A stretch of 6,095 nucleotides of DNA from Bacteroidota bacterium (GTDB taxonomy: Bacteria; Bacteroidota; Bacteroidia; Bacteroidales; Lentimicrobiaceae): contig JAEZDY010000015.1 in NCBI GenBank assembly GCA_023417935.1, positions 1 through 6,095 of the forward strand. Direction: 5' to 3'. The notes under the pieces were generated by a model that saw only the letters and a list, made by a program, of their open reading frames with translations, had not been told where the DNA came from and searched no databases. Made by a program: the position numbers and the translations under genes. Position 1 is the first letter of the stretch; each line of letters begins with the position of its first letter. Shown here piece by piece: positions 5,526-6,095 of the stretch.

Positions 5526-6095
5526 ATGAGCACAAAGTTGACCTGGTACGGTCATGCCGCATTGGGATTGGAAACGGGAGGCCATCACGTACTGGTGGAT
5601 CCATTCCTCAGTGACAACCCGGCCGCCAGTATTTTGCCAGACCGTGTTCCGGCGGAGTTTATCCTCATCAGCCACGGCCACGGCGACCACGTGGGTGATG
5701 CCGAGCAAATCGCAAAGCGCACCGGGGCGCTGGTGATCAGCAACTTCGAGATCGCAAGCTGGATGGAACAGAAGGGCTTGAAAACCCATGCTCAACACCT
5801 GGGCGGCGGGTTCAAACACCCATTTGGCTATCTTAAGCTGACCCTGGCGCTGCACGGCTCGGCCCTGCCCGATGGCTCGTACGGCGGCAACCCGGCGGGT
5901 TTCTTGCTGACCACCAGCGATGGCAAGAAGATCTACCTGGCAATGGATACGGGCCTGTTTGGCGATATGCGCCTGATCGGTGAAGAGGGGATTGACCTGG
6001 CGGTGGTGCCCATTGGCGATAACTACACCATGGGCCCCGATGACGCGCTGCGTGCGGTAAAATTGATCCAGCCCAAACACGTCATCCCAATCCAC
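5526..6095 (+). CDS. UPF0173-type metal-dependent hydrolase (metallo-beta-lactamase fold), 3' end cut off
   Basis: The first 190 residues are present. The protein opens with LTWYGHAALGLETGGHHVLVDPF, in which H10 and D25 lie in the conserved strand pair of this family. It continues to the metal-binding signature SHGHGDHVGD, with H50, H52, D54 and H55 as the HxHxDH ligands. H110 in LALHGSA, D141 in LAMDTGLF, and the terminal HVIPIH (H185, H190) match the further metal positions of the fold. This pattern is typical of UPF0173 (YtkL-type) proteins, soluble hydrolases of unknown substrate. They are usually around 225-235 residues long, so about 40 residues should lie beyond the window. The start has AAGGAGG (5513-5519) six bases upstream of the ATG. 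The neighbours give no clear hint to its substrate. Confidence 0.9.
   Translation, partial: MSTKLTWYGHAALGLETGGHHVLVDPFLSDNPAASILPDRVPAEFILISHGHGDHVGDAEQIAKRTGALVISNFEIASWMEQKGLKTHAQHLGGGFKHPFGYLKLTLALHGSALPDGSYGGNPAGFLLTTSDGKKIYLAMDTGLFGDMRLIGEEGIDLAVVPIGDNYTMGPDDALRAVKLIQPKHVIPIH

Noticed and set aside
5478..6095. Long minus-strand open frame opposite the UPF0173 gene, and similar antisense frames over the NDH-2-like and hutI genes
   Set aside because: The opposite frames encode clear conserved motifs with good ribosome binding sites. The antisense frames show none.

Overview
This is a bacterial chromosomal segment with compact, GC-rich genes, broken by one gene-poor, AT-rich stretch at about 411-1301. 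The gene content is a PEP/pyruvate-binding enzyme tail, imidazolonepropionase, a type II NADH dehydrogenase-like flavoprotein and a UPF0173 hydrolase. This suits a free-living heterotroph with a respiratory chain. The style of the first protein and of the short YtrA-type GntR regulator recalls Chloroflexota, but that placement is a low-confidence inference. Nothing points to a phage, an insertion sequence or a CRISPR array.

Layout. 1-383 (+) is the C-terminal end of a PEP/pyruvate-binding (PPDK/PEP-synthase-related) protein, followed at once by a clear intrinsic terminator (383-410). 411-1368 has no convincing gene. It holds two exact copies of the canonical chromosomal ParB-binding site parS (821-836 and 1319-1334), and the second sits at the dead centre of a perfect 50-bp palindrome (1302-1351). 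From 3938 down to 1369 runs a probable three-gene minus-strand operon, in transcription order: hutI (imidazolonepropionase), an HD-domain hydrolase, and a YtrA-type GntR regulator. The regulator has its own AT-rich upstream region with phased TTGTATC-like direct repeats. A roughly 180-bp divergent promoter region (3939-4119) separates hutI from a plus-strand NDH-2-type oxidoreductase (4120-5373). A hairpin-forming inverted repeat (5414-5470) follows, and then a UPF0173 metallo-beta-lactamase-fold hydrolase (5526 onward) that runs off the window.

How it fits together. HutI catalyses a late step of histidine degradation, but no other hut gene is visible and its partners are not standard hut genes. 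The GntR protein probably regulates its own promoter and possibly the operon. The most notable non-coding signal is the parS pair, which suggests that this locus loads the chromosome-segregation protein ParB and may lie in the origin-proximal part of the chromosome. No parA/parB gene and no convincing DnaA-box cluster is present in the window.
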